Shown here piece after piece: positions 10,601-25,600 of a stretch of DNA of 64,000 bases; positions within the stretch are counted from its first letter, which is position 1, and the number at the start of each line of letters is the position of its first letter. The DNA comes from Nicotiana tabacum. Taxonomy: Eukaryota; Streptophyta; Magnoliopsida; Solanales; Solanaceae. The stretch spans positions 80,119,120-80,183,119 of the forward strand of contig NC_134094.1 of assembly GCF_000715075.1 (NCBI RefSeq). Direction: 5' to 3'. The position numbers and the translations under genes were made by a program. The notes beneath the pieces are model-generated. The model was not told where the DNA came from. It was given only the letters and a program-made list of their open reading frames with translations, and searched no databases.

Positions 10601-13600
10601 CGCTATGGAGGGCCAAAACAAACCAAAGTAGCCATCAGCCCTCCCACATATCAACTTATTAACTTCTGACACCCATATTTAGGGTGTTTTTTCCCGGAAA
10701 AGTGGAAAACGTTAATTATTAGAGTATATATGCACAGTAAATGACACCACATGACACCACAGAGTTAGATGAGGTCAAATGTCATTTTGATGCCCTTAAT
10801 CAGTAAGTCTTCAGCTCCCTTTTCTTCACCAGAGATCCATATGGCATGTAACTCAACTGAAGATCACATTAGAGAGCTAAATATAAGGTTCTCCGAATTC
10901 CACGGATCTCATCTTTAAGGCTGTGGGAGAACATGTTTACTGCAGACATATTATAACTTAAGCTCACTCAATAGACATTGTCAAGTGTTTTTTGGAGTCA
11001 TCACCACAATCTTGGCATCGTATGATGATTCCTTGTACAGTAATAAAAAATTCACTACTGTGTAACAAACTAGTCTAGTTTCTCTTTTACACGATGGTCA
11101 AATTGAAGTCAACAGCAAAAACACCAAAACACTTGGCATATTTTAAACATCCATCCTGCTTTAGTTCACGCCCCGCTCAAATCTGTTAGACAATACCATC
11201 CAGCAACCCCACCCACCAGGCACATGTATCCCTACCACTAAGAAACTCATTATACCTCCATTTACTAATAGAGATTGGCGACTACCACGACAGAACCACC
11301 TTCAATTGCGTTTATACTCCCAGCAAAGTGTGGCACAGTGGTTGTGTTAATGATGCACGAGCACATTGGCTAGCATAGGCAGTCACAGTTTGGCTCGGTC
11401 AAGCAAACATTCCTCAAAGAGAAAGCAGCACTTGAGAGGATATATACAGCAATGTGGACTCGTTCAGTTGTTTATGTGAACCACTTAAATACTTCTTGAA
11501 AAGGATAGTGATGGAAGAGTTTGTATTAAACTTTATAATCCATTAGCTTTGGAGGCAAGTATATTCTAAATGTAGAGGCTTAAGATGAAAATGATATCAA
11601 TACATCAAACAGTATATTTTCTAGGAAATATTAAAGCATATGGCAAAAAACCTATAATGAGATTTACTGCGATTTTTTCCTTTAGCCATGTTCTATATGG
11701 AAGGGTGTAAAGAGCTTGATCCCCTGAATGTTCCAATCATATGTTTTATTCCATAAACTTCTAACTGAATAAAGCTTTTCACATTTTACTTTAAGAAGTT
11801 ACATTCTTGCCCAATCATGTTTCGAACATTTTCCCGACAGACCAATGTCTGCTTCTGAATGTCAAAAATTGGGAGCGGAAAAAATACAAAACTATTCACC
11901 CGATAATGAATATGCACAGGAGATAATGAAAGAGATGCAACTAGAGATGTTTCTATAAGACATACCTGCTCAGGCTTGATCCCACATGTTTCACGAGTAG
12001 CTTTCTCCAAATAATCCCTGGCTATGTGCATTTTCTCATCCGTAATGTAACCAGCAATTGAAATTACTTCCATTCTATCCAAAAGAGGATTAGGTATCAT
12101 TTCTACAACATTGGCTGTGCAGACAAACAAAACCTGCAGCCGCAAAAAGGAAAATGATCGACCTCAAATTATGCACTCAAAAAATTGATAAATGTGCAGA
12201 TGTCATTCTCGTATAAACTACAGTGGAATAGGTAACTGTATTAAGCAAAGAGGATAGAAAACACTGAAGGTGCCAAAGCTCGATTTTTTCAAATTTTAGA
12301 AGTACATTAAAACCTAGAGGTTGGATTTTATAATTTCTTCAGGTTCATATATAACTCAACATCCATAACAGGGCTTTGATATAGCCTCCCTCCCCATAAC
12401 CAAGTCAGACCCAAAATACTACCAAAATAATCGAAAGATGCTATCTTCTTTTGACAAAGCCCTTTGGAAATATAACACAAATATTTACCATTATGAAAAG
12501 ACATAGGAACACACAGTAAATTATCACATTAAAGGACAAAATAAATGAAATTGTATGCGAATATACCCATCAACCTTCTCTCTGTAGCCATGTTGATTTG
12601 CTGAAGTTTGATATAATAAAATGAAATAGTATCGATAACTGTCATATTTGAATTATGGGCCAAATTCTTTAATCAATAGGTAAACTAACACTCAACACTC
12701 AAAGTCTATCGCTCCAATTATCGGTAACTCCAAGAGGTATAAAACCATATCCCTCATCAGTAAAGCCATCAAAGATAATATGAACAGACAGTAGGAAAAC
12801 TCAATGCATCAACCTTTTTCCTATTGAATGATCACCAAAACCAATGCCAATGAAACCTAGTTTTTTCTCAAGTATCAAGAGAACAACATTCTACTTACAC
12901 TAATCATATTACAGTCATAATGACAGAGACAAAGGTAACACAGACGTGAAATAAAATACTTCCAGATAACCTTCCATTATGGACAATAAAAGAAACAGGC
13001 TCAGTCACGAAACCTTTTCCAAACTTAACTAAGGTAAGAGACGAAAGAGAACATCAATCAGTAAAGAAAAAGGGGGGGAAATCAAAAGGTGAAAAAGCAA
13101 AATGATAGTAGATATTTGCAAGATTTTTAATATCACATTAGTCCCCATTCATCAAATGATGTTAGAGGGCATTTCATAAGGGCCAATCAACAGCCACAAT
13201 AATTTGATAAGTGCTCCAGAAAACAACTACCTTTGATAAGTCAATAGGAACATCAAGATAATGATCCAAGAAATTTGCATTCTGTTCTGGATCAAGAAGC
13301 TCCAACATAGCACTTGCTGGATCACCAGCATGTCCTCTTCCCAACTGCCATAGAAGAAAAAATACAAGGCTATTATTAAACTGATCGATAAACACTTTCT
13401 TCAAACATTTAGATTGCAGAGGAAATCCAAGCAAAAACATAATATGTTCAGGCTCAAGATTCTTCCAGTGGTCATATACAGAAAAACGAGATTAAATGGT
13501 GAAAAAGAAGTTAGACTTCCTCTCATAGTCAAAGCCATACAATTGAAGCATGAACTCACAAACCATAAAATACCTTGTCAATTTCGTCTATCAAAACAAG

Positions 13601-16600
13601 AGGATTAGCGGTTCCCACACTTTTTAAACATTGCACCATCTTCCCCGGCATGGCACCGATATAAGTTCGTCGATGTCCCTTGAAGTGTATCCCAAAGTTA
13701 GTCATGAAAGTTCAAGATTCTGTGCGCCACAAAACAACTCTGTTTTAGCTGGCCAGATATTCCCATTACCTTTATTTCAGCAACATCAGACAGCCCTCCA
13801 ACAGAAAATCGGTAAAATTTGCGGTTCAATGCACGTGCAATTGAACGACCTATACTGGTTTTGCCCACCCCAGGAGGGCCAGAGAGGCATATGATTTTCC
13901 CTGTTCAAACAAAAATAAGCAATGAGTCTGTTTCTAGTTCCTGACTCAGATTCAAAATTAAACTGAGATAAATCAGGTGAAGCCGCACATATGAAAGACA
14001 GTGCCAGTGTATAATTGGGATTAATATTATCATTTGAACCTAATATTGTCCTAGCTATGATGCAATTCACATTTTTCTAGAGTTAACCTTTGTCTTTGGA
14101 TTATATTGTTAACTTTCATTCAACCTGTTTTTTTCTCAACACTTCATAGTTTCCAAAGATTATCCTCAACAAACAACTACATCTCAAGTTCAATGTCCCA
14201 AAGATATACAAGTACAACTGGTGGTGAAAGTAAGTTATCAATCGAATACCACACAGCGAGTGCCCAATCATGGACAGCACAAAATCAGAATGTAAGAAGA
14301 ACACCAACAAACTATGGCCCAAGGTGCAGCAGTTTAATTCACATTAGTTGCTTTTCAAGGGAAGAAATTAAGCTCAAGATATATTTCTTTACTCCACAGA
14401 TAATCACAAGAAAACATTGGAGGAACTCTAGACTGACACAAAAAGTATTACCTAAGTTTGACCAATAAATATTTCTCAAATTCCCTAAAATGTTCACTTC
14501 TTTCCGTTTACTCGTTTCAATTTGATGTCAATAAAGTATTTGGGAACCATAAATCTCATGTTCTATGGATATATTTTCCATTGGTCCATTATAATGTTAT
14601 GACAATGGACAGTAAGGAGATGGCTGGATCATTTTCCGTTCTTTTAATATGATTATGGCTGAACCTTATAAAATAGGATTTTTTTTAATAAAAATGAGGG
14701 TTATTATTTTTAAAAAAAGGCATTTACCAACCTTGCGAGGTTCCTCTGAGTTTTCCCACAGCTATAAATTCCAAGATCCTTTCCTTAACATCGGTTAACC
14801 CATAGTGGTCTTCATCAAGAATTTGTTCTGCCCGTAGTACATCAAAGTTTTCATCACTGCATTTGGATCATAAAAAGAAAACTTCAGGAACCAATGCAAT
14901 ACACCCAGGGCAGAGAACAAAACTATAAAGCCAACACCACCACCATCAGCAGCAAACAACACGAACTACGGCAAATCAAGCCCCCATCTTAAGGAGCTCA
15001 TCATAAGTACAATCCTAGTTTTGCTGCTCTCATGAGATCCTGGTCTAAACTCATACATTGGGATGTCAAGTAAGCATCCTCAAAGCCAGAAGCATGACAT
15101 GTAAGAACCCAAAATAAGGAACTGGAGGAGAAAGAAAAGTTAAAGACAAATGGATATTACTCGATAGATATTTAGGCAAGTCACATCACTAGGCAGTAAG
15201 GTTAACTTGGAAGCAGCAAATTTCAGAGAATAACATTTTTATTTCTCGCTGGACTGTTTAGCCAGCTTCTCAAACAGATTCCTCTAGTACAGCTAGCCAA
15301 GGATAAGGATAACATCAGTTGGGTTGAACCCAAGACAATGTAAGGCAGAATCGATAGACAACAAACCTGTAATTACCCCATGGCAAGGCAGTCAACCAAT
15401 CAAGATAATTACGTGTTACGTTAAATTCACTGGAACTAGCTTCCAACAGTTGCAGTTTTGTCAGTTCTTCTTCAATAACTTGCATAACATGTACTGGTAT
15501 TTTTTCTTTATTAGGCTCCAATCTTTCCCTGAACTTTGCTGCAGTAATAAACAAATATAGTGTCACACCATTAGATGTAATAAAAAAGGGAACAAAAAAC
15601 TGCAGGTTTTCGTTAGTATTGACCAGAAAAATCGAAGCCCTTAAAGCAAACCTAATAATTAGGCAGTTTCTTCTCAATTTCAACACCAAAACCAGGTCTA
15701 CCAAAACAATGTTACAACACGCAGCTTAACTCTATTTTTGTGAAAATTATAGAGAAAAAACAATGAGAACCGCGTTTTAGGGTTTGCAGTAATGTCTATT
15801 ATCACCAAAACCTGGAAGAAGCACCTTCATAAGCATTACACTCCTCAACAGGAGCAAAGGGGAGAAGAAAGAGTACATGACAGAAAAAGCAAGTAGGCTT
15901 CTAATAAGGAAGTGCATTGAAAAGGGAAACAGGACAGAGTTCAAGAGAAAAAGAAACATTGGAGGAGGAAGATAAATCTGAATCATGAGCAGTCCATAAC
16001 TTGAATAAACAACAATGCAGTGCTAACAATGTGGCCTTCCAGTAAATCCATGTTGATTTAGTGCCACATTACCAAATATGGTAGACAGTAACCTTTCGGA
16101 AATTGAAGTTGAAGGATTCCAGTATTGTCTTATTAAGTGCTTTAGTGAAAACACAAAGAGCCCCCTATAGGTACAATGTATTCTTATCTGTCAAAAGTTT
16201 GGTATGTCTCAAATAGCTTTAGAAAGCATGTCAATAAAGTTGGTTGGACCGTGTACAAAGAAAATTCAACCTTCAATTTCCTATCTGTAAAGCCAATTAT
16301 CGCCTGAATGCTATTCATGCTTCTAGTGAAGATTTTCAATGGTAAACAGGAGATCAATCAGCCACCATAAAACTGTTACAACAGAAAGGGCAAAACGTAT
16401 TGCAAATGGCCTTTTCTATGCTACTGCTACATGGAATTTTTCCAGGGCCAACATAAGATGTTTCATTGGCCAGATGGGAAAACACGTCTGGCCGTAATAA
16501 ATCCAAAAAGAACATTATTCATTTCAGTAGTAATTAAGAGACAACGAACCAGAAAGAGCTGTCTTGTCATCAGTCTCCAAACCTAGTTCCTGCATTAAGC

Positions 16601-19600
16601 CAATCAAAATCACGTCATAAGGAAGCACTTTTTTTTCAAATCAACTCTTTGTTTAAACTGTGAATCAAACATAAGAATCAGAAGCTTAACATATATATTA
16701 TCTAGGAATAAACATATGTAAGTACTAAGTTTAAGGATGATAACACAAAAAAAGCTGCACATAATCCACATGCCTTCTTTATGGCCTTTAATTGTTCATT
16801 CAACAAATAACGGCGTTGCTCTCCACTTATTTTTTCTTCAATTGCTCTTGCTATTGATTCCTGCAGACAACAGAAAAGACGTAAAATGCTAAATGCATGC
16901 ATAGCACCTATTTAAAGTTCAGGTATGCGTCTTGATGTGCATTTACCTGAATCTTACTAATCTCCATTTCTTTCTTCACTAGCTCCAGGGTAAGCTGTAG
17001 CCGCTTATGCACCTGATGCAGGTATTATGGTGTTAGCTATGAAACAAGCGGGAAACATTCATTTTATCTCATGCACACACTATATTCTGATCCCTGAGCA
17101 GACAAAAGGCTCAGTTCGATGAAAATCATGAAATAACCATTGTAATGCAAGTTTATGATTCTTACGAGGAAATACAAAATATTGCTAGCTGTTCTAAACT
17201 GAATATTTCCCTTTCTAATTTTCCCAAAATAAGTAGCTCCACTTGAACAAACTGACAATTTCTTTTTATGAAGTGGTGAACAAACTGATAACTTTTTTAG
17301 ATTCCTAATTTTTCGAGCAAGAGTACCAATGAGAAGCCATTTTACCCATCAGCAAGAAATGAAGCTTTACCGCTAATACGCTTTGATCCTCCTTTTTTTT
17401 AACTTTCAACCATTTTCCTTTTCAGAGCAGGGAAGCACTGACCAAACATATATTTTTTTTTTGTTACAATAGGAAGCAAATGGCAAGGAAAAATTCTTAG
17501 ATCTACCTCCTAGTAATAAAACCTCGCTCTCTTCCAGAGTGGTTAGAACTCACAATACTGGTAAACCTCTCTCTTTGAGGTTTGGATTGAAAAAGGCACA
17601 CATACAGAAAATATTATGTACTCCCTCCGTTTAAATTTAGATGAGGTAGTTTGACTTGGCAGGAAGTTTAAGAGGAAAAAAGACTTCTGAAACTTGTGGA
17701 CTTAAAAGCTTAAGGGGTAAAAGCTTTGTGGGGGCATAACATTTGTGTGGTTATAAAAACTTCTCACTAAGGGTAAATGGGTAAAATGAAAAGTTTAAAG
17801 TTGAATTATTTTCAATTGTAGAAATGTGTCATTCTTTTTGGAACGGATTAAGAAGGAAAGTGTGTCATCTAAATTGAAACAGAGGGAATATCTAACTTCT
17901 TGAACCACGGACTTACATCTAGCTCTTCAAGCACTTGCTGGCATTGTAGCTTGTTGGCTCCAGATATTGCTGCTCCAAAATCTGCTAACCTTGCATAATT
18001 GAAATCACCAATATGCTGCAACTTCAAGAAGTTAGAATGTTGAATGATGACAGACAGTTATGCGCATGCAATCTTACTAATTACTTATTATTTGCAAATT
18101 CATACCAAAAAGAGGAACAAACTAACCTTGAAGCGTCTCAATGATCTAGTCTTCATTAAGTACAATAGAACAATGAGGCGTCGTTACAATGCTCGCAATG
18201 TAATTGATCCAATTAGTTTGGACAACATCGATGATGCTAATGAATGGCTAATTGGAGTCCCGGAAGATCATGCAAATGAAGAAGTATTTGAGGAAACTTC
18301 TGATTTCACTTGGGGTGATGTTGCGGAGGCGCGTGGAATTGGGGAGAAAATTTATGGTTTGAGGGGGAGTACCTCAATTTCAAGCTCACAGAGGAAGGGA
18401 AAAGAAGCAGTTACTTCATTTCTAGTTGATGTAGAAGAAGAAGTTGAAGAAGATGACGAGCAATATAATAATGATAGTGGAATACAAGAATTTGACAATC
18501 TTGAAGAAGAATATGATGCTCATTTTGTGCTTTAATTGATGCTACTCTTTAGTTTTTACATTGAAGTATTGAACATTTGCTTACAGTTACATGTGTTGTC
18601 TATGCATTATTTATTTTAATATCTTTTTAAACCGCTTCACTTCAAAAAAGCGAGCGCTTCGCTTCTCGCTTCTCGCTTTAAGCGAAAAGGGGCTTATCGC
18701 TTTTCCTCGCTTCAGGCTCTTCACAACACTGTCATAGTCTGAAGATTCCCAATCCCACTGCTTTGTATTCAACAACTTCAGTTAGCTTGAAAGAATGGAG
18801 TCTAGTCTACCCTGTACTTCAAAAGAGTTCCACAGCTTTTCACCATTTCATTGAATCTCTCAACACCCAACCACCAGCTTTCAAACTTGAAGTAAGATTT
18901 TAAACTTCCCCATCTCCGCATTGAAAAGAAACGGGAGTACAATCAGAAAATACACTGGGGAGTACTGCTTGCCTTTTGTTCTTTAATTCCTCAGCCCATT
19001 TAGCCGGGAAAAAAATCTATCCAATCTTGAAGAGTTTTCCTGATTATTACCCTTTGTCCAAGTAAAAGGAGCCCCATTAAGATTAGAATCTACAAGCTTC
19101 TAATGATCTATAAAATTAGAGAAGTCCATCATAGCCCTAGTGAGTTTATTGTTGTTCTTTCTTTTTGCTATGAATCTATTAGTGTTAAAATCTCTATACA
19201 CCACCCAAGGCCCTGCACAAATGCCTTAGATGCTACTATCTCCCACCAGCGTTCTTGTTTCTCCAACTTGCAGTGTGATTCATACACCCCTGTGAGGTGC
19301 CAGGAGAAATTCTGTGATAATGAGGAAATTTTGCGAGTGATAGTATACATCCCTTGTTGATAGTTTCTCTTGTCCAAACATTCTTTTCCCACATCACCAA
19401 TATTTTCCCTTTCCTGTCGTTGGACTCCAAACAACACTTGAGATGGGTCTGACCACATTTGTTTAACTAGTATTTCCACACCCCCTTCTAAGTTCGTCTT
19501 TGAAAGCAATAAATATTTGCCTTCAATTTATGGATTAACTTTTTATCACCTTTATCTTTTCCCTGTCATTCAACCCCCTAATATTCCAAGTGAGAATATT

Positions 19601-22600
19601 CAGCTTCATGGGTACCTAGTGTTTGTGATCCCCCTTCCCATCATTGATCCGAGCTCCCCATAATTCACATTAAAAAACAGTTTTTGGAGCTCCTTTATAC
19701 CTATCACTTTTGGAATTGTGAATCTGGACATGGTAGCTTCATTTCTCTTATGCCTTCTCCTGTCAAGCTTCGTGAACAGAGCTAGACCCTCAATCTCACA
19801 TTCACAAAAATTCAATCCATATTGTTTGCTCATCTTTGTAACATTATTATGCAGCCATAAGAAAGCTTGAGTAGCCTCTTCGATAAGCCATGGTTTAGTT
19901 CTTTCAAATTCAAAAAACTATCTGATTTTGGTCAGCCTCTTTCGATTGTACGAAGAAAGAGTTTTCTTAATCTTGAATGACAATTTTTGTGTAATCAGCT
20001 GCATGTGAGTTCTGTGAAATTTGTGGCAGACTAGGGCTTTCCTGCTCTTTCATCGGTTTGCCGATCATGGTGTTGTGAAAGGAGTCTAAAATGTATCATG
20101 TTTCAGACAAATTAATGACATTAATCTCCACTAAAAGAGTATCAAAACTGAGACCCTAAAGGTTCATGGCTAAAAGACCAAGCCCCTTATTGAAAATAAA
20201 GGTTGACTCATCTGAGCCTATATCTATTATTTTTTATGACCCAAAAGTTATGTTAAGCTTCCAAACATCATGACATAAGTGGCCCAATTCTGGAGCCCTT
20301 TCCTTTACTACTGACCCATTCTACCTTAAGACCTTTCCACGTGCCACTCCCACATCTGTCCACACTTTTTTAGAATTTGAAATATTGTTCCCAACCCCCA
20401 CATGACCGATCTTTTCTACGGTAGCAGGCCTATCTCAAACTTCATCATAGTACCTAGCAGGTCCATCTTCTTCTCCATTTCGTCGATTGGAGATAATTGT
20501 TACCAACGCTACACTCCAAACATGTAATTTATAAAGAAAACCCTTCTTCTCCACTTCTAGGGTTTTCGAAATCTTCTCCATCTGCCTCCTCTCCTTGATC
20601 GAAGCCCATCTAGGATGATTTCTTAGAGTTGTCTTTTTTTCAATTTCCAGCCAACCCCCACAAATATCGCCACGCTTTGAAGACTTGATAACCCCTCTGA
20701 AATTGGTCGAAAGGAGTAATGTCTCTTACTCCAATTACTAGTGTACCAATAACTTGGAGGGACACAAATGCTTCCCTTAGAAGTATTCAGTAAGTCCCTA
20801 TCCCTTTATCCCTCCACTCCCACTTCTTCAGCAAAACATGCCACAATATTATCTTTTGATTTTGACACTATTCATAACAATCAGTAGCATCTTTTTAGAA
20901 ATTCAGCAGAGAGAGAATTAGGTATTGTATAAACTTCCTAGCTCCAAATACATCTTATACAGTTGTTCAGTTGTATAAACTTCCTAGCGTCTCTTTAGAA
21001 ATATGTATAACAATATGTATACAGTTGGTTCAGAGAACATTTATGACCTTCCATTTCCTAGCAGTCTTGACATCTTTAATTAGTCTCCTCTTTCAGCAGG
21101 GCATCAACTATAAGGCAGAGAATCTAGTCATGGATTTGATTACCACCAACACGAACATAATTTTCCATTAAAAAGAATGGCATGAAATGCCTAACTTAGG
21201 GCATGATCTAAGTTTAACACAATCCACCGGCATTGTGGAGCTTCACACAATAGTGTGGGCTAGAATATCAAAAGGCAATGCATTTTGAGAGAGTAAATTT
21301 TTTTTTTTTGGAGTTATCACCAAATCAAACAATTAGGACTTAACATTTAGAAAGAAATGACTAACACCTGGATATAAGTTTGAACGTGATCCTTCCAGAG
21401 AGAACTTGTCTTCAAAACATCCCTTAGGGTTGATAGAACTTCAAAAGATGTCGCCTTTATAACATCGTCATCCTTGTTGTACGGCTGTTCCTGCAACATA
21501 ATTAAGAAAGCAAATTTTAGAAACAATTTCAAAACTGAACATCAAGCTTTATGAGTTTATCATTGCTGGGTAGAAAGAATGCACAAGAAACTGAGGCATG
21601 CCTTGAGATGATCAACTTTCACTGTAAGGGGTTCCTCACTGACCTGCAAATGAATGTCACTGTTTCAGTCCTCAAGGTGTTACTCTTGTACATTTCACAA
21701 AATGGGTTATTGAGACGGAAAAAGAACAACATGGTGAATAAAGTAAGGAAATCTGATAGTGAACATTCAAGTGTGACAAATCTACTGCATAGTCATCAAA
21801 TTGTTACACTAGTATATTGAAGAAATTGTTTATTGAAACAAAAGAAATGACTACATAAGGAAATCTGACTGCAAACATCCAACAACAAACAAACCCAGTG
21901 TAATCGTGCAGGTGGGGTCCAAGAAAGGTACTGTGTACGCAGACCTTACCCTACCATGTGAAGGTAGAGAGGTAAACATCCAACAGTAAGTATAGTATAA
22001 TAGGAGAATTATTACTGAGGAGCTCAGGGGATGAGAGATTTAAGTCCAATAGAAGAGGATAAGAGGTCCTCAATCACAAAATAAAACGAAAAAATAAGAA
22101 GACATAAGACCCTCCAGTGGCTAAGTAAGCCCATTAATGGCTGACCATGCATGAGTACTCCAGCTTTACAGCTAAAGCCAAGAATACGACTCTATACCAA
22201 ATTACAGCCCAAATATATAGGATTCTATTCAAACTTTTATGTGTTTTAATATATGTTTAAGCCTCCGGGGCTTTTGTCTAGTGGTAAGAGTACAGCCCGT
22301 GATATGTAGGTTGGGTGCACATCACAGTTCGTGCCGTGGCGCAAACAAAAGCCTAGTATTTAGGTGGACAATGGTAGAATGGTGAGCCCATTATCCACTG
22401 AGTTTCAAACCGTGAGCCACTTACCCTCAGATTTCTAGGTTATCAAAAGTCTAGGATTTCATTCAAACCAAATGCATCAGCAATCAAACAGATGCAAAAC
22501 TAGCACATCATAGAAGAAACTCAATTGCTTTTCTCTTCTACAACCCCGAAGTGCAATAAGAAAGACATTCCTATGACTTTGCAGGAAACCAGTTGTCCAA

Positions 22601-25600
22601 AAATTATTACAAAATCAGTGCTACTTTCTCTTGCAAACAAGCAATCAAGAATAACTAAAAGAGGGTTTCATTCTATTGATAACACGTCATAACCAACTGG
22701 GGAAAACAGCTCATTTAGCCTCAAATTGCAATAGACCTCTATCGCTTGACAATGCAGCTGCTCAGTTATATGAAGCCAAAGGGGAAGGACTCGGTGTTGG
22801 GACACAAAAGGTAGGAAAGAGAGAAAAATATACAAGTGCAATGAACCCAAGATGTCAATTGGGCAGTCTCAAAATCAGGAGATGATGGATATGTAGATGA
22901 AAAATAGAACTAAATAGGACAAAAAGAAAACATATGGAGCTGCTTATAACCAAAAAATAAAGCAGACAACTACTTACCACCTCTGCCATACGTATCCGCC
23001 TGTGACCAATAAGAATAACCTGGTCGTCTTTAATACTTGTTATCTGGCTCATCATAAGTTGCATCAACCTTGATCAGAAACTTCTTCAATAAAGTTAAAG
23101 CAACAGAATAACACAAGGAACAACAAGATGTACCTGAGCAAGTGTACCAACTTCATGAAGACGGTTCAACATGTCTTTTCCTTTAAGCTCATAGATGTTT
23201 TTTTCTGTATCTGAGGCAGACACAACATTAGGATCAGTCCCTTGCTCATCTTTCATAAGGAAAGCGCCAGCATAAGGTGCTTGCCTTTTTCGACTTTCCA
23301 GCAAGGCTGCTAATACCTTGGGATCCTGCAGTGAAATTTATGGATTATGTGGAGCCTCAGATCAATTTGTTGCATGCCATTACAGCAGAATTTATATTTT
23401 TCTGGAAACTACCAAATGAGGCTAAAGAATATTACAATTGAGCAACAGACGCTCTCCTAATTGAAGGTTTTAGCTTTTCAAGCTTACAACTTCAGCCAAG
23501 AACTTTCCATCAATTAAAGTAGCATTGTTAAAGCTGAATGCTGGTTTTATAGACTTAAGAGGAAATAGGCTCCAAAACACTAGCTGAAACAGTATCAACT
23601 CTCAGAAAGTTGACAGTAATTTTACTCTTAATGTTTAAAGCTTATATCTATTCTATTTCAAAAATCACGAAGACTAACTAAGACATAGTTTAACCCATTC
23701 TAGACAAGGTACCATACCTTCACATAGATATGCATATAAAACCCTGGAAATAACGGTCTGTGTGGAAGTGGCAGTGCTAGAACCTGCACCAAGAAAACAA
23801 CATGCATCATTATAAATTATATAGAATTAAAAAAGTACAGCCCACACAGACTTTATGTTATTTTTAGCATGATAAATGACATAAAGCCCTTAATTGCAAG
23901 TCTTACAGGTAAATCTTATCCAAAGATAAAACTATAACCAACCAAGAAGGCAAGAAATGGGTCGCACCCATAAATCTTACAAACAGATGAATTATGAGCA
24001 AATAAGAAGCCTCCAAGAAACAGTGTTTTCTTTGCATTCGTTCAGTATCTCTCTTTTTTTAGGGAAGGCTGATAAATACCATTTTTACACTGATCCTGCA
24101 ACAACTAGCAAAAACTGAAATACACATATGAATCAAACTTCTTTTCAAAGAAAAATGAGATACTAGGGCAATCCTATTACTTAAACCGCGCATGTATTTT
24201 CCAATGCTTTACTTCTTAAATAACCTAGAAGCTGTTGATTAAATTGAAACTAAAGCATGAAGTAACCCTCTCTAGGCCTCCAAATATAGGATGAAGTGTT
24301 AAAAGTTAACATCCATCAAGGTGCCTTCTGTACGGCCAGAAGTAAGAGGCATAACTGGTTGAATGCTGACTTTGAGAAGAGCATATGGGAAGGAGAGTAT
24401 TCTAATTACAATGTTAATTTGACAAGCAAAAAAAAAAAAAATCTTTTGCTGAACAATGTGAATCACCAGCTTCTTGCAGGTGAGAAATCATTCAAAATCA
24501 TTAGGAACTTTCTGAAGCTTCAGTCTTGACATAGAGTTGATCAATTTGCCTCTGCAAGGTAGGAGTTACATATGGTCCAGAGAGAAACAAGGCAGGAAGT
24601 ACTCAAGGATCGACGGGTTTCTAATATCAGGAGATTTCAAAGAAACAATCTCAACCAATACGGATGGTTCAACTGACAATGTGCCCAAGACACAATCACA
24701 ATCTTCTTGCTAATGGGATTCTTTGTAAAAAAAATACTCCATTTTAATCTGAAAATTGTGAGACAATAGAAGAAGCAGATGAAAAGATAAGTTGATGAAT
24801 ACTTATTACATAATACATGACACTTAATTTTCAGGTGTGAAAAGCACAATAATCTTTGATGTTGGACTAACTTAACACTAACATTCTACTAACTAACATT
24901 ACCATTGTATTATGTGTCCTTGAACTCAAGGTAAGAAGAAGTGAAGAACACCTTGAGTTTGCTTTTTCTGGAAAACACGGAATAGTGAACAATAGTCGTA
25001 ATAGTAAAGCGTCACCTAGAAAGTGAACAGTTCAAAACGAGATCAGTCACCAGAACTCAATGTGCATGAAGCGGAAAAAAACCACTGTAGCACACAGACA
25101 CCCCATCCCACCCCTTCACCACCACCATGAACCATGAATCCTAGGATTCCACCACCACCATCCGAGAGCCAACCCTGTCGCGACACTACCCCAGAAAGAA
25201 TCGCCGGGATCTGACACCCCACGCGCCGGCACGTGACGCCTTTTCAGGCCAGATCCCAACTTTTTTCCTTCAGACAGCCTCTTCGCGAGGCTATTCCGAC
25301 CTCACCCATCCATCAACCTCCAACTTCCGACCACTTTTGCTATTTTTCGGCGACGGAGGTGTCTTTTTCCGGCCAGATTTCACTCCCTCTCACTTTCCCT
25401 TCTTCAGTCAGTCTCCTTGCGAGGCTCTTGGTTTAGCTATGACGGACTCTACAGAGAGAAGCTCCTACTTCTCCCTAGAATCTAGAAAATTAGAAAGCAT
25501 GTCTTTTAGCAAAGCTGCATCTTGGCCAGCCCTCGAACTTGGGGGAAGATGCCAGCGAAAGCTTGACGTAGGGCAGGAGCCACACTTCTCGCTGTCCGAG

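Noticed and set aside
18044..18535. Independent small host gene within Lon intron 6
   Set aside because: Residue motifs match the C-terminal tail of hAT transposases; the upstream portion is missing.
22261..22330. Functional tRNA gene
   Set aside because: Only A- and B-box-like parts are present; there is no cloverleaf, and it continues into a SINE body.
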